Shown here: one piece after another, positions 1-7,884 of the stretch
Position numbering within the stretch: the stretch's first letter is position 1
Layout: every line of letters starts with the position of its first letter
From: Bacillota bacterium
GTDB lineage: Bacteria > Bacillota > Clostridia > Oscillospirales > Ruminococcaceae
Reading direction: 5' to 3'
DNA length: 27,870 nucleotides
Assembly (NCBI GenBank): GCA_023431215.1
Contig: JAEYXR010000021.1
Location: forward strand, 1 to 27,870
Program-made: the position numbers and the translations under genes
Notes under the pieces: model-generated
The model's database searches: none
Told to the model about the DNA's origin: nothing
The model's input: the letters and a program-made list of their open reading frames with translations, nothing else

Positions 1-812
1 GCTTTGGCTTGTGGAGCCTCCAGCTGGTACCGGTACCGTCCCTTGTAATCCTCCAAAGCACGGAAAATAAGCCATTTCCACTCTGGATATTGCAGAACAC
101 CCCAATGTGCGCCTTGTTCTTTGCTCAGCAGCAGGCCATCCTTGGCAAAAGCAACACCACGGCACAGGTTTAAAATAACCGTAGTGGGTGCAAGCAAAAT
201 ATCTGCCTGTGCAGTGCCGATTTCCCACCAAATGCTTTGCAGAACATGAGGCACGGGCACCAGGCCAATGACCTGTTGAGGAGCCATGCCGGCCAGTGTT
301 ACACCATGCTGCCGCACAACCGTAAGGTGAGCGCTTAGGTCGCGGTCTGTTTTAAAATTATAGTTGCATAGCTGAATAGGATCCTTTTGATAAATACTGC
401 GCCACCCCTTGGAATAATGGAGCTGATAGGGCAGAGGCCAAAAAGGGGCTGCGGCATCATCCGCCAAAATGATGCTAAACTCAACCCCCGCACCGGGCAG
501 CGTATGCCAAAGAGCCCCTACACTGTCTAAAATAGACTTTTTTTGGTCTACGGTCAAGGACTCATGAATGACAGCAAGCAGATCCATATCACTTCTAAGC
601 GGGTTCCAGCAGCCAAAGGCCAAAGACCCGTAGAGATACAGGCCGGACAAGTTGTGGCCTAATTTTTGTACAAAAAGCTGAGTCAGCTGCTGCAAGGGCT
701 GGCGGGCGGCCTGCGGAAAACAGCAGATACCCTCAATGGTGGCAAAAGCCGCCTGTTGTGGGGATTGTGGTTTGTCAAGTGCAGGCAAATGCTTTTCCAG
801 CAGTGTTGTCAT
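1..812 (-). CDS. Aminoglycoside nucleotidyltransferase-like protein (AadA/DUF4111 type), C-terminus cut by window edge
   Basis: The reading frame is open from an ATG at 812 down to the window edge, giving about 270 residues without a stop. The nucleotidyltransferase signature is visible near residues 60-78: a GSLAFG loop, then SDMDLL, which supplies the paired metal-binding aspartates. It is followed by a long region that resembles the C-terminal helical domain of ANT(3'')/ANT(9)-type adenylyltransferases. Family members transfer AMP from ATP to aminoglycosides such as streptomycin or spectinomycin, but many chromosomal relatives have no proven drug substrate. The start codon overlaps the stop of the upstream HD gene in an ATGA arrangement, so translation is probably coupled. 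The C-terminal end lies outside the window. Fold assignment is fairly secure; substrate is unknown. Confidence 0.72.
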   Translation of the reverse strand, partial: MTTLLEKHLPALDKPQSPQQAAFATIEGICCFPQAARQPLQQLTQLFVQKLGHNLSGLYLYGSLAFGCWNPLRSDMDLLAVIHESLTVDQKKSILDSVGALWHTLPGAGVEFSIILADDAAAPFWPLPYQLHYSKGWRSIYQKDPIQLCNYNFKTDRDLSAHLTVVRQHGVTLAGMAPQQVIGLVPVPHVLQSIWWEIGTAQADILLAPTTVILNLCRGVAFAKDGLLLSKEQGAHWGVLQYPEWKWLIFRALEDYKGRYRYQLEAPQAK

Positions 813-1468
813 AATACAATCTGGTTGTTTACCACAAGGGTAAACTTTAAATTTAACTTTTCTGCGGCACGGCGGCACAGAAGCATACGGTGCAAAAAGA
901 TTTCAAAATAGTCCATGACGGCAGAAATTTCGGTGTCAATATCAATGGTCAAAACAAAGGCGGTTTTATCCTCTGAAATAGCAGCACTGGAAGACTTGAC
1001 AGCATAATTTACCCTGTCATGAATATCGAAGGAGGCAATATCCTTGTTGCGCACACGGCTGCGGCGGACATCGCTTTTGTCTGCAAGAATCAGCGCTGCA
1101 GCAACTGCGTTGACGGGGAACGCGGTGCTCTCATCGTGGTTGCCAATGGCCGAAACAATAACAGCAATATCCTCTGCATCGGCACCCATATTATCCAAAA
1201 TACGAAAGGCCATAACAGCTCCGCTTTGGGCGTGGTCAATACGGTTAACAACATTGCCGATGTCATGAAGATAGCCGGCAATTTGTGCAAGCTCTGCCTC
1301 ACGCTCTGGATATCCAAGGGTCAGCAAGATGTCCCGGGCATTAAAAGCCACCTTTGTCATATGTGCAAAGCTATGCTCGGTAAAGCCCAGAGCGGTAAGT
1401 GCCTCGTCGGCCTTTTCTATATATACTTTAATGTCTTGATTGTCTTTCACCTGTTGGTAGGTAATCAT
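809..1468 (-). CDS. HD-domain phosphohydrolase
   Basis: A 219-residue protein of the HD superfamily, metal-dependent phosphohydrolases. A histidine in HSFAHM near residue 35 and the paired LHDIGN motif near residue 68 provide the H...HD metal site. NHDES near residue 112 and an aspartate in ILADKSD near residue 130 complete the usual ligand set. There is no signal peptide or membrane segment, so it should be cytosolic. An AAGGGAG ribosome binding site precedes the ATG at 1468. It lies 84 bp downstream of the nagA-like gene and overlaps the next gene by 4 bp, so the three are probably one transcript. Substrate cannot be told from sequence; nucleotides or small phosphoesters are typical for the family. 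Confidence 0.8.
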   Translation of the reverse strand: MITYQQVKDNQDIKVYIEKADEALTALGFTEHSFAHMTKVAFNARDILLTLGYPEREAELAQIAGYLHDIGNVVNRIDHAQSGAVMAFRILDNMGADAEDIAVIVSAIGNHDESTAFPVNAVAAALILADKSDVRRSRVRNKDIASFDIHDRVNYAVKSSSAAISEDKTAFVLTIDIDTEISAVMDYFEIFLHRMLLCRRAAEKLNLKFTLVVNNQIVL

Positions 1469-1552
1469 ATACAGGATGCTCCCTTGAATAAAATGTACTG
1501 GCAGTATGGCAGTAACTGATAAATTGATACGATAGGAGTGCAGTTGGACAGA

Positions 1553-2701
1553 TTAGGTAGCGTTGTACAAAACCTCTCCGGCAAAGAAGGTGGTGCGAAC
1601 TTTAAAATTGTCGTCCACCACAACAAGGTCGGCATCGCGCCCAACATTGATACTGCCCTTTTGGTTAGAAAGCCCCAAAAAGCGGGCAGGGGTTTCGGTA
1701 AAGGGCAGAATAGCCTGTTCCAAAGGCAGCCCGGTGTATTCCATAAAACGAAGCATAGACTCCATCATGGTAAGGGTGCTGCCTGCATGCTTTCCGTTTT
1801 CCAGCAGCTGGGCTTGTCCGTTGCGAATCATCATATCCCGTGTGCCAAGGCGATAAATACCCTCATCCAAACCGGCAGCGCAAATGCTGTTTGTAATGCC
1901 CAATAGGCGGGAAAGCCCTTTGGTTTTCAGCAGCAGGCGTATGGTGGCAGGGTGCAGATAGCGGCTGTCACACATAATTTCGCAGAACATATCACTTTCC
2001 AGTACCGCAGTAGAGACAGAAGGCGCAGCGGGAGTCATCCACTGCATATCATTAAAAACGTGTGTTGCACTGATGGCGCCTGCGTCAATAGCACTGACAG
2101 CTGTGTCGTAAGAAGCACCGGTATGTCCCAAAGAAACCCGTACGCTCTCACTGCTTACCTTGTCAATTAACTGAACGGCTCCAGGAAGTTCGGGGGCGAT
2201 GGTCATCACACGAATGATGCCTTCAGAGGCATCCTGTAAACGACGATACAAAGCGTAAGAAGGAGTTTGAAGCATTTCCGGCATCACTTCGTCACAATAT
2301 TCCCGGGACAAAAAAGGCCCTTCCAGATGGATGCCGGCAATTTGGGGACATCCCAAGGTGCGTTTGGCCTTGGCAATGGAAAGCACAGCCCGCAGCATAT
2401 TTTCTTCGGTATCTGCCAAAACAGTGGGCAAAAAAGAGGTAACACCTCGGGAGGCAAACATATCCCGGATAGTGCTCATCTCTTTGGCGCCTGCTGTTTG
2501 AAAATCCAGACCGCCGCCGCCATGGGTATGCAGGTCAATAAAGCCCGGCAGCACCAGGGCCCCCTTGGCATCATAGGTTTTGCCGTAAGTATCTCCCGGT
2601 GGCAAAATGCCGCGGATTTTGCCCTCTGCCAGACGCAGGTTACAGGTAGTAATGCGTCCGCCTGTTACGGCGCGTGCATTGATAATTGTAATATTTGCCA
2701 T
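1553..2701 (-). CDS. nagA: N-acetylglucosamine-6-phosphate deacetylase-like amidohydrolase with altered active-site residues
   Basis: From the ATG at 2701 the product is 382 residues, close to the usual NagA length. The frame is open further upstream to 2833, but a GGAGAAGG ribosome binding site lies just before 2701 and family homology starts there. NagA removes acetate from GlcNAc-6-phosphate in amino-sugar catabolism. Seen: the HxH pair (H58, H60) in FIDLHTHGGGG, E127 in HLEGPF, H193 in GHTGAS and H214 in THVFND. Two expected residues differ. The catalytic aspartate of the TDA motif is N271 (ITNSICAAG), and the usual DGxH segment reads DSRY (245-248). The overall fold and family are clear, but it may be inactive or have another substrate. 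First gene of a putative operon with the HD and nucleotidyltransferase genes. Confidence 0.82.
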   Translation of the reverse strand: MANITIINARAVTGGRITTCNLRLAEGKIRGILPPGDTYGKTYDAKGALVLPGFIDLHTHGGGGLDFQTAGAKEMSTIRDMFASRGVTSFLPTVLADTEENMLRAVLSIAKAKRTLGCPQIAGIHLEGPFLSREYCDEVMPEMLQTPSYALYRRLQDASEGIIRVMTIAPELPGAVQLIDKVSSESVRVSLGHTGASYDTAVSAIDAGAISATHVFNDMQWMTPAAPSVSTAVLESDMFCEIMCDSRYLHPATIRLLLKTKGLSRLLGITNSICAAGLDEGIYRLGTRDMMIRNGQAQLLENGKHAGSTLTMMESMLRFMEYTGLPLEQAILPFTETPARFLGLSNQKGSINVGRDADLVVVDDNFKVRTTFFAGEVLYNAT

Positions 2702-3309
2702 GATGCAGTCCTTCTCCTGTTCTATGGTCAATTCCGGTGTTACACAAACAACAGAATTGCCTTGCTTATCATCATTAGACTGATTGCTTGTTCTGTAACT
2801 GAAGTTAGCTTGCACAATAAAGTCACACGTCAAGTGTTCTTGGACTTACTTACAAGCGGATGAGAAGATGAAAAATGTCAAACTAAACAAATAATAGGAG
2901 TAATTTAAAGGCGTTTTCTATTTTTTGTCTTATTAAAAACTTTTAAAACCTCTGGAAATACCCTTTAAAATCGTTTATCATTATAGATGTTTAAGGTAAT
3001 ACTAAAAATCTGTTAAAAATAAAGCTTTTGCATTAATTTAATAGATTTGGCTGGCAAAGGTAAAAATTAATACTTTGCGATGCTTTTTCCAGGAGGTTTT
3101 GGAATTCTTTTTTCAGGCTTATACTGGGGCATAAACGTAAATAATAGTTGTTTTTTGCTATTTTTATAGTATATGACTACCCATTGAATGTCAATGATTT
3201 ACCAATGAAATTGGCAAATTTAGACGTAAGAAGAAAGTATCTGTCGAATTAAAATAATTTTGCTCCAAACCTTATTGTTGCTGGAGAGTTTTAGAGGGGG
3301 CAACCAATT
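2702..3309. other. AT-rich divergent intergenic region
   Basis: About 600 bp between the minus-strand nagA-like gene and the plus-strand epimerase gene. The part from about 2880 to 3290 is strongly AT-rich with no convincing ORF. It holds an imperfect palindrome at 3197-3219 (listed separately), a GCAAAG/CTTTGC inverted repeat at 3054-3078, and a minus-strand TTGACA-like hexamer at 2876-2881 without a matching -10 box. It presumably carries the promoters of both flanking units, but I could not fix either one. Confidence 0.5.
3197..3219. promoter_or_regulatory. Imperfect palindrome, candidate operator of the epimerase gene
   Basis: Two 10-nt arms, ATTTACCAAT and ATTGGCAAAT, are separated by GAA and match as inverted repeats with one mismatch. 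It lies about 90 bp before the epimerase start codon. Position and symmetry suggest a dimeric regulator site, but no regulator can be named. Confidence 0.35.
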
Positions 3310-4200
3310 ATGTTTGTGACATTGGAAAATTCTACCCTTAGAGCAGAAGTTGACAGCTTTGGCGCAGAGCTGGTGTCTGTTTTTCACAAAGAAACCGGTC
3401 GGGAATGTCTGTGGCAGGCAGATCCTCAGGTATGGCCGCGCCACGCCCCGGTGCTATTCCCTTACTGCGGAAGATTAAAAGACGACCGTTATCTCATTGA
3501 TGGTAAGGAATATTTTGGGAAACAGCATGGGTTTGCAAGGGACATGCCTCATAAGCTGGTATGCCGTGACCATGACATTGTAGTATTGCGTTTGGAGCAC
3601 AGCGCTGAAACCCTGCAAAAGTATCCTTATCAGTTTGCCCTTAAAACCACTTATCAACTCCAAAAAAATACAATACTTTGTAAACATAAGGTCATCAGCT
3701 ACAGTTCGGTTCCTATGTATTTCAGCATTGGCTTTCATACCGGTCTGGCCTGTCCCTTTGTTCCAGGAACACAGCCCGAAGAGTATCGTGTGGTATTTGA
3801 GCAGAAAGAGACCATGACTCGCCTGTTTGCCCGTCCCGGTGGCCTTTTTGAAAACAAAGCGGAAGCGGTGTTTTTTGAGCATGGTTCTATTCCTGTTACA
3901 AAGGGTGGTTTTTCTGACAGCTTGGTTTTAAAGGATATAAAATCTTCTTATATACAGCTGGAAGAAAAAGCCTCCGGAGATTATATTCGGATACGAGGTA
4001 CCGATTCTCCCTATACCGTAATTTGGTCTGCACCTGAGGATGACACCAGACTGCTGTGTATTGAACCTTGGTACGGCATTGGTGACTCTGTAGATGCCCA
4101 TGGAGACCTTACCAAAAAACAGGGCATTATTTGTTTGGGCCCCAAGGAAGAATTTACTTGTGCCCAAATTATTGAGATAGGCATGGGTAAAAATAAGTAG
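3310..4200 (+). CDS. Aldose 1-epimerase family protein (LacX-like mutarotase)
   Basis: A 296-residue protein of the galactose-mutarotase/aldose-epimerase fold. HAPVLFPYCGRLKD near residues 45-58 and KQHGFARD near 71-78 are the conserved substrate-binding motifs; a further histidine in IGFHTG near residue 143 fits the catalytic histidine. Family members interconvert alpha and beta anomers of hexoses or hexose phosphates in the cytosol. The GAGGGGG ribosome binding site at about 3293 supports the chosen ATG. The gene stands alone, flanked by an AT-rich upstream region with a palindrome and by a strong terminator. The LacX-like subgroup often has poorly known sugar specificity, so the family is secure but the substrate is not. 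Confidence 0.85.
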   Translation: MFVTLENSTLRAEVDSFGAELVSVFHKETGRECLWQADPQVWPRHAPVLFPYCGRLKDDRYLIDGKEYFGKQHGFARDMPHKLVCRDHDIVVLRLEHSAETLQKYPYQFALKTTYQLQKNTILCKHKVISYSSVPMYFSIGFHTGLACPFVPGTQPEEYRVVFEQKETMTRLFARPGGLFENKAEAVFFEHGSIPVTKGGFSDSLVLKDIKSSYIQLEEKASGDYIRIRGTDSPYTVIWSAPEDDTRLLCIEPWYGIGDSVDAHGDLTKKQGIICLGPKEEFTCAQIIEIGMGKNK

Positions 4201-4217
4201 TTGATAAGGTAAACAGG

Positions 4218-4246
4218 TACCTCTGCCTAAGCAGGGGTATTTTTTT
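4218..4246 (+). terminator. Rho-independent terminator after the epimerase gene
   Basis: A TACCTCTGC / GCAGGGGTA stem with a CTAA loop, followed directly by seven T residues, 17 bp after the epimerase stop codon. Confidence 0.85.
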
Positions 4247-4287
4247 ATCATTATTTGTGAAAAAAATCACAAATTTATTGTAAGTCA

Positions 4288-4316
4288 TTGAAAAGCACAA
4301 AAAAATAGGGTAAAAT
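4288..4316 (+). promoter_or_regulatory. Sigma-A-type promoter of the hydrogenase cluster
   Basis: TTGAAA (4288-4293) and TAAAAT (4311-4316) are separated by exactly 17 bp, which predicts a start near 4323 and a leader of about 125 nt before the thioredoxin-like gene. It is the best-matching promoter between the upstream terminator and the first gene of the cluster. Confidence 0.65.
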
Positions 4317-4390
4317 GACAGATATACAAAGATAATATGTTGTGCTTTACGGTGAAACCCAAAACAGTTTTTATATTTGCTCTACAGACT

Positions 4391-4407
4391 TGTGTAATAA
4401 TTACACA
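4391..4407. promoter_or_regulatory. Perfect 17-bp palindrome, candidate repressor site in the hydrogenase leader
   Basis: TGTGTAAT-A-ATTACACA is a perfect inverted repeat about 40 bp before the first start codon and about 75 bp after the predicted promoter -10 box, so a bound protein would act as a roadblock. Rex sites in clostridia (TTGTTAAnnnnTTAACAA type) have similar ends and often control hydrogenase genes, but spacing and centre differ here. The regulator is therefore unassigned. Confidence 0.45.
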
Positions 4408-4448
4408 CAATGTCTAATTGATCTAACAGCGAAAGTGAGGACACTGGG

Positions 4449-4691
4449 ATGAAGAATATTTCGGTCTGCATCGGCAGCTCCTGCCACCTGAAAGGCTCCT
4501 ACGACATCATAGAAGCAATTAAGGATTTGCTTCTGCAGCATCAATTACAGGATGATGTAGAGCTGGGTGCTTCTTTTTGCCTGGGACGCTGCACCGACGG
4601 AGTCACCATTAAGATCGATGATGAAATCATCACCGGAGTGACAAAAAACAATATAACCCAAATTTTTGAGCAGGCGTTGGACAAGGCTTAA
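4449..4691 (+). CDS. Thioredoxin-like [2Fe-2S] ferredoxin (NuoE/HydC-like small subunit)
   Basis: An 80-residue protein with four cysteines in the pattern of thioredoxin-like [2Fe-2S] proteins: C7 and C12 (CIGSSC), then C44 and C48 (CLGRC). These match the cluster ligands of the NuoE C-terminal domain and of small electron carriers found beside [FeFe] hydrogenases. It lacks the N-terminal helical domain of full NuoE, so it is the isolated ferredoxin domain. An AGTGAGG ribosome binding site precedes the ATG. It is the first gene of the hydrogenase block, so it probably passes electrons to or from the PAS-hydrogenase encoded next. Cytosolic. The family call is firm; its electron partner is inferred from context. 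Confidence 0.85.
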   Translation: MKNISVCIGSSCHLKGSYDIIEAIKDLLLQHQLQDDVELGASFCLGRCTDGVTIKIDDEIITGVTKNNITQIFEQALDKA

Positions 4692-4842
4692 GCCCCTTGT
4701 CCCACCTGCTGCCTTTTTGCCTGAGCATGGGATCCTTCTTTTCTTGCTGCGGTTTAAGCTGAAAACAGGGGAAAGCAATTACCATGGCCATGCAAGGCTG
4801 TTTAGCCAATTTGCGCACGTAAATAAGTAGGGAGGATGCCCC

Positions 4843-6552
4843 ATGGAAATTTTGGGTCTTAAAAAAGCCAACTGCAAAAGCTGCCATAAATGTATACGGG
4901 AATGTCCCGTTAAATCAATTGAATTTTCCGGACAGCAGGCACGCATTATCGGCGATGAGTGTATTCTTTGCGGACGCTGCGTGGTAAGCTGCCCCCAAAA
5001 TGCCAAGGAGGTACGCATCGACCTGCCTAGGGTTAAGGCTGCCATGGCAGCGGGACGCCGTGTGGTGGCAAGCGTTGCCCCCTCCTTTATTGTGGATTTT
5101 TCGGTAGAGGGAATTGAGGAGATGAGCACCCTACTGGGTAGCTTGGGTTTTGCCGCGACCGAAGAAACTGCAGTGGGTGCTCACATTGTAAAAAAGGAAT
5201 ATGAGCGAATCATCCGTGAGGGCAGCCAGGACATTCTGATTTCTACCTGCTGCCCTTCGGTGGTAAGCTTGGTGCAAAAATATTTTCCCGGTCTGGTGGG
5301 CTGTTTGGCACCGGTGGTGTCTCCCATGGAAGCACATGCAAGGCACATTAAGGCAAGAGATAAGGATGCCTTTGTGGTGTTTATCGGGCCCTGTATCTCC
5401 AAAAAAGGAGAGGCACAACAGGACGACAGTATGGTGGACTGTGTGCTGACCTTTGAAGAGGTGCGCCAGTGGCTGGAAGATGCCGAGGTTGAGCCTGCTG
5501 CTGTTTCCTGTGATAAAAGTGAACGGCGCAGCAGGTTTTTTCCCAAAACCGGCGGTATTATTCAAAGCATGGACCGCATGGGTACAGGCTACCGCTACTA
5601 TGCGGTAGACGGCCCGCAAAAATGTATTGCGGCGCTAAAGGACGTAGAGGGGGGCGGTCTGCACCACTGCTTTATTGAAATGAGCATCTGCGAAGGCAGC
5701 TGCATTGGTGGTCCTATGGTTCGCTCCTTTAGGGGTGGTATGCTGGAGTGCCACAACAAGGTTACCGATTATGCAGCCCCCGGCTACCCCGATCATATGG
5801 AAAACAAAGACTTTGAGCCTACGGAGCTTGTTTTGGAGCTTGCAAGGGCTATTCCTGCACTGCCGGTGCGGGAAAATAACCCCGGAGAAGCCCAGATACG
5901 GGCCATTTTGGAAAAGACCGGCAAGTTTAGCCCCGAACAGGAGCTAAACTGCGGCTGCTGCGGCTATCCCACCTGCCGCGAGAAGGCAAAGGCTGTATAC
6001 AACGGTAAGGCGGAAATCACCATGTGCCTGCCTTATATGATGGAGCGTGCGGAGTCTTTTTCCGATAAGGTCATCAGCAGTACCCCCACCGCTATTTTGG
6101 TGCTGGATGAAGATTTGATTGTGCAGCAAATCAATGGTGCTGCCTGTAAGCTGCTTCGCCTGGAGCGCCCTGACCAGCTGCTGAAAAAGCCCGTCAGCGA
6201 TATTATGGACCCAACCGACTTTTTGTTTGTGCTGGATGACGGACGGAGTATCCGGGATAAGACCATCTGGCTGGAAGGCCCCCGGCGTTTTGCCGAAGAA
6301 ACCATTGTGTATGATATTGAGAGCAAGCTGTTGATTTTGCTGATGAAAGATGTGACCAAGCAGCAGCGTGAGGCCGAAAAGAGCCAGGAGCTTAAGCGCC
6401 AGACCGTAGAAGTTACCGACCGTATTATAGAAAAACAGATGCGCATTGTGCAGGAGATTGCAAGCCTTTTGGGTGAGACCACCGCTGAAACTAAAATTGC
6501 TTTAACCAAGCTGAAGCAAACGGTTTACATGGAGGATAAGACCCATGAATAA
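4843..6552 (+). CDS. PAS-containing [FeFe] hydrogenase, putatively sensory (group C-like)
   Basis: A 569-residue multidomain protein. The N-terminus has two [4Fe-4S] ferredoxin motifs, C11/C14/C17/C21 and C40/C43/C46/C50. The H-cluster domain follows, with the three signatures STCCPS (C136, C137), FIGPCISKK (C184) and SICEGSCIGG (C283, C287). All four H-cluster cysteines and the adjacent C136 are present, but the third motif differs from the MACPGGC of catalytic enzymes. Next comes a CxxCx4C-type Fe-S domain (NCGCCGYPTC, near 375), a PAS domain (about 425-510) and a coiled-coil-like C-terminal tail. This architecture is that of sensory [FeFe] hydrogenases. There is no kinase domain; the stop overlaps the downstream phosphatase gene by 8 bp, suggesting that signal output runs through that protein. 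GGGAGG ribosome binding site. Confidence 0.88.
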   Translation: MEILGLKKANCKSCHKCIRECPVKSIEFSGQQARIIGDECILCGRCVVSCPQNAKEVRIDLPRVKAAMAAGRRVVASVAPSFIVDFSVEGIEEMSTLLGSLGFAATEETAVGAHIVKKEYERIIREGSQDILISTCCPSVVSLVQKYFPGLVGCLAPVVSPMEAHARHIKARDKDAFVVFIGPCISKKGEAQQDDSMVDCVLTFEEVRQWLEDAEVEPAAVSCDKSERRSRFFPKTGGIIQSMDRMGTGYRYYAVDGPQKCIAALKDVEGGGLHHCFIEMSICEGSCIGGPMVRSFRGGMLECHNKVTDYAAPGYPDHMENKDFEPTELVLELARAIPALPVRENNPGEAQIRAILEKTGKFSPEQELNCGCCGYPTCREKAKAVYNGKAEITMCLPYMMERAESFSDKVISSTPTAILVLDEDLIVQQINGAACKLLRLERPDQLLKKPVSDIMDPTDFLFVLDDGRSIRDKTIWLEGPRRFAEETIVYDIESKLLILLMKDVTKQQREAEKSQELKRQTVEVTDRIIEKQMRIVQEIASLLGETTAETKIALTKLKQTVYMEDKTHE

Positions 6553-7720
6553 AAAGCTCTACATTGAGTCGGGCTGGCTGAGCCTGAACAAAATGGGCGA
6601 GGAGCTGTGCGGTGACCGTGTGGAATGTATCAATTTGGACGACAGCTTTTTAATGGTGCTTGCAGACGGGCTGGGCAGCGGCGTCAAGGCCAATATTTTG
6701 TCCACCCTTACCTCCAAAATTATCTCTACCATGCTGGCAAGCGGCCTGCCCATAGAAGAATGTGTGGACACCATCGCCCAAACCCTGCCTGTATGCTCTC
6801 AGCGCAAGGTGGCTTACTCTACCTTTACCATTTTACAGGCATTTAAGTATACGGGTCAGGTCAATATTACCCAGTTTGATAATCCCTCCGTTATTATTTT
6901 GCGAGACGGTAAATCAATATGTTATGATGCCGAAAAGCGGGTAATAGCCGGAAAAAATATTTACGAGACCCGCTTTGACGGTAAAATAGGCGACCTGTTT
7001 ATTATGATGAGTGACGGTGCCATCCACGCAGGTGTGGGCACAGTCCTTAACTTTGGGTGGCAGGAGCCGGAGATTATAGAATACGCTCAGCGTAAATACA
7101 CCCCCGATATGTCTGCCAAATCTATGGCGGCTACCATTTGTGACGCCTGCCGAGATTTGTATATGGATATGCCCGGGGATGACACCACCGTTGCGGCACT
7201 GCGCCTGCGCCGACGCCAGCATGTGGGGCTGATGATTGGTCCCCCTGTTAACCCTGCCGATGACCATGACATTATTTCACGTTTTTTTGCCGAAGAAGGC
7301 AAGCATATTGTATGCGGTGGCACTACCTCTACCATTGTCAGCAGGTTTTTGGACAAACCCATTCGCACCAGTCTGGATTATTACGACCCCAAAATTCCGC
7401 CCACCGGCAGCATAGAAGGGGTAGACCTTGTAACAGAGGGCGTTGTTACCTTAAGCCGGGTGGTGGAGCTGGCCGAAAAGTATATCTCTACTCAGGATAC
7501 AGACAGCGGGTGGCGCAGCGGCAAAGACGGTGCCTCACAAATTGCCTGTATGCTATTTGAAGAGGCCACCGACATCAGCTTTTATGTTGGCCGTGCCATC
7601 AATCCCGCCCATCAAAACCCCAATCTGCCCATAGGCCTCAGTATTAAGATGAGGCTCATCAAAGATTTGTCTAAGCTGCTGGAACAGATGGGTAAGCGGG
7701 TAGAAATGACCTATTATTAA
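6545..7720 (+). CDS. SpoIIE/PP2C-type serine phosphatase linked to the sensory hydrogenase
   Basis: A 391-residue protein. Residues 1-225 form a PP2C/SpoIIE phosphatase domain with the metal-binding motifs LADGLGSG (D41, G42), MMSDGAIHAG (D157, G158) and GDDTTVAALRL (D212, D213). The remaining 165 residues form a second domain that I do not recognise. Such phosphatases remove phosphate from serine on anti-sigma-factor antagonists or similar partners. The start lies within the last codons of the hydrogenase gene, with a GGAGG ribosome binding site inside it, so the two are translationally coupled. A joint role in H2 or redox signalling is inferred from this and from known co-location of PAS-hydrogenases with PP2C genes. 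No anti-sigma partner is encoded nearby. Confidence 0.86.
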   Translation: MNKKLYIESGWLSLNKMGEELCGDRVECINLDDSFLMVLADGLGSGVKANILSTLTSKIISTMLASGLPIEECVDTIAQTLPVCSQRKVAYSTFTILQAFKYTGQVNITQFDNPSVIILRDGKSICYDAEKRVIAGKNIYETRFDGKIGDLFIMMSDGAIHAGVGTVLNFGWQEPEIIEYAQRKYTPDMSAKSMAATICDACRDLYMDMPGDDTTVAALRLRRRQHVGLMIGPPVNPADDHDIISRFFAEEGKHIVCGGTTSTIVSRFLDKPIRTSLDYYDPKIPPTGSIEGVDLVTEGVVTLSRVVELAEKYISTQDTDSGWRSGKDGASQIACMLFEEATDISFYVGRAINPAHQNPNLPIGLSIKMRLIKDLSKLLEQMGKRVEMTYY

Positions 7721-7787
7721 AGCGCAATTTTGTCATTTTCTACAAAAAAATGCTATACACGGTAAAAAGGATGGTAATGACACTTCC

Positions 7788-7816
7788 TTGACAATAGCAC
7801 TTTTATAGAAGATAAT
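7788..7816 (+). promoter_or_regulatory. Sigma-A-type promoter of the second hydrogenase gene
   Basis: A consensus TTGACA (7788-7793) and GATAAT (7811-7816) are separated by 17 bp, giving a predicted start near 7823 and a leader of about 60 nt. The second hydrogenase can therefore be made independently of the upstream sensory operon. Confidence 0.7.
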
Positions 7817-7836
7817 TTAATAGTAAGAATTATTTT

Positions 7837-7860
7837 AATAATCCCAAAGGGATTGAAGTC
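7837..7860 (+). promoter_or_regulatory. Leader motif shared with the metal-transporter leader
   Basis: Within the predicted 5' leader, an AATCCC-AAA-GGGATT hairpin (7840-7854) is followed by GAAGTC. The block aligns, with few changes, to 9478-9500 at the start of the transcript of the ferritin-like/VIT gene (AATAA, CC, AAA, GGGAT, GAAGTC in the same order). This similarity is seen directly; a shared regulatory role is inferred. Confidence 0.4.
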
Positions 7861-7884
7861 AGAGAGGGTATAAGGTGACTGTTC

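Noticed and set aside
1019..1519. 166-codon plus-strand frame over the HD gene
   Set aside because: Antisense shadow of the HD-domain gene; no ribosome binding site and no recognisable domain.
2267..2863. 198-codon plus-strand frame opposite nagA
   Set aside because: It lies antisense to a well-supported gene and has no family features.
7840..7854. GGGATT-type hairpin taken as a possible CRISPR repeat fragment
   Set aside because: GGGATTGAA resembles CRISPR repeat ends, but there is only one full copy and no spacer-repeat periodicity.
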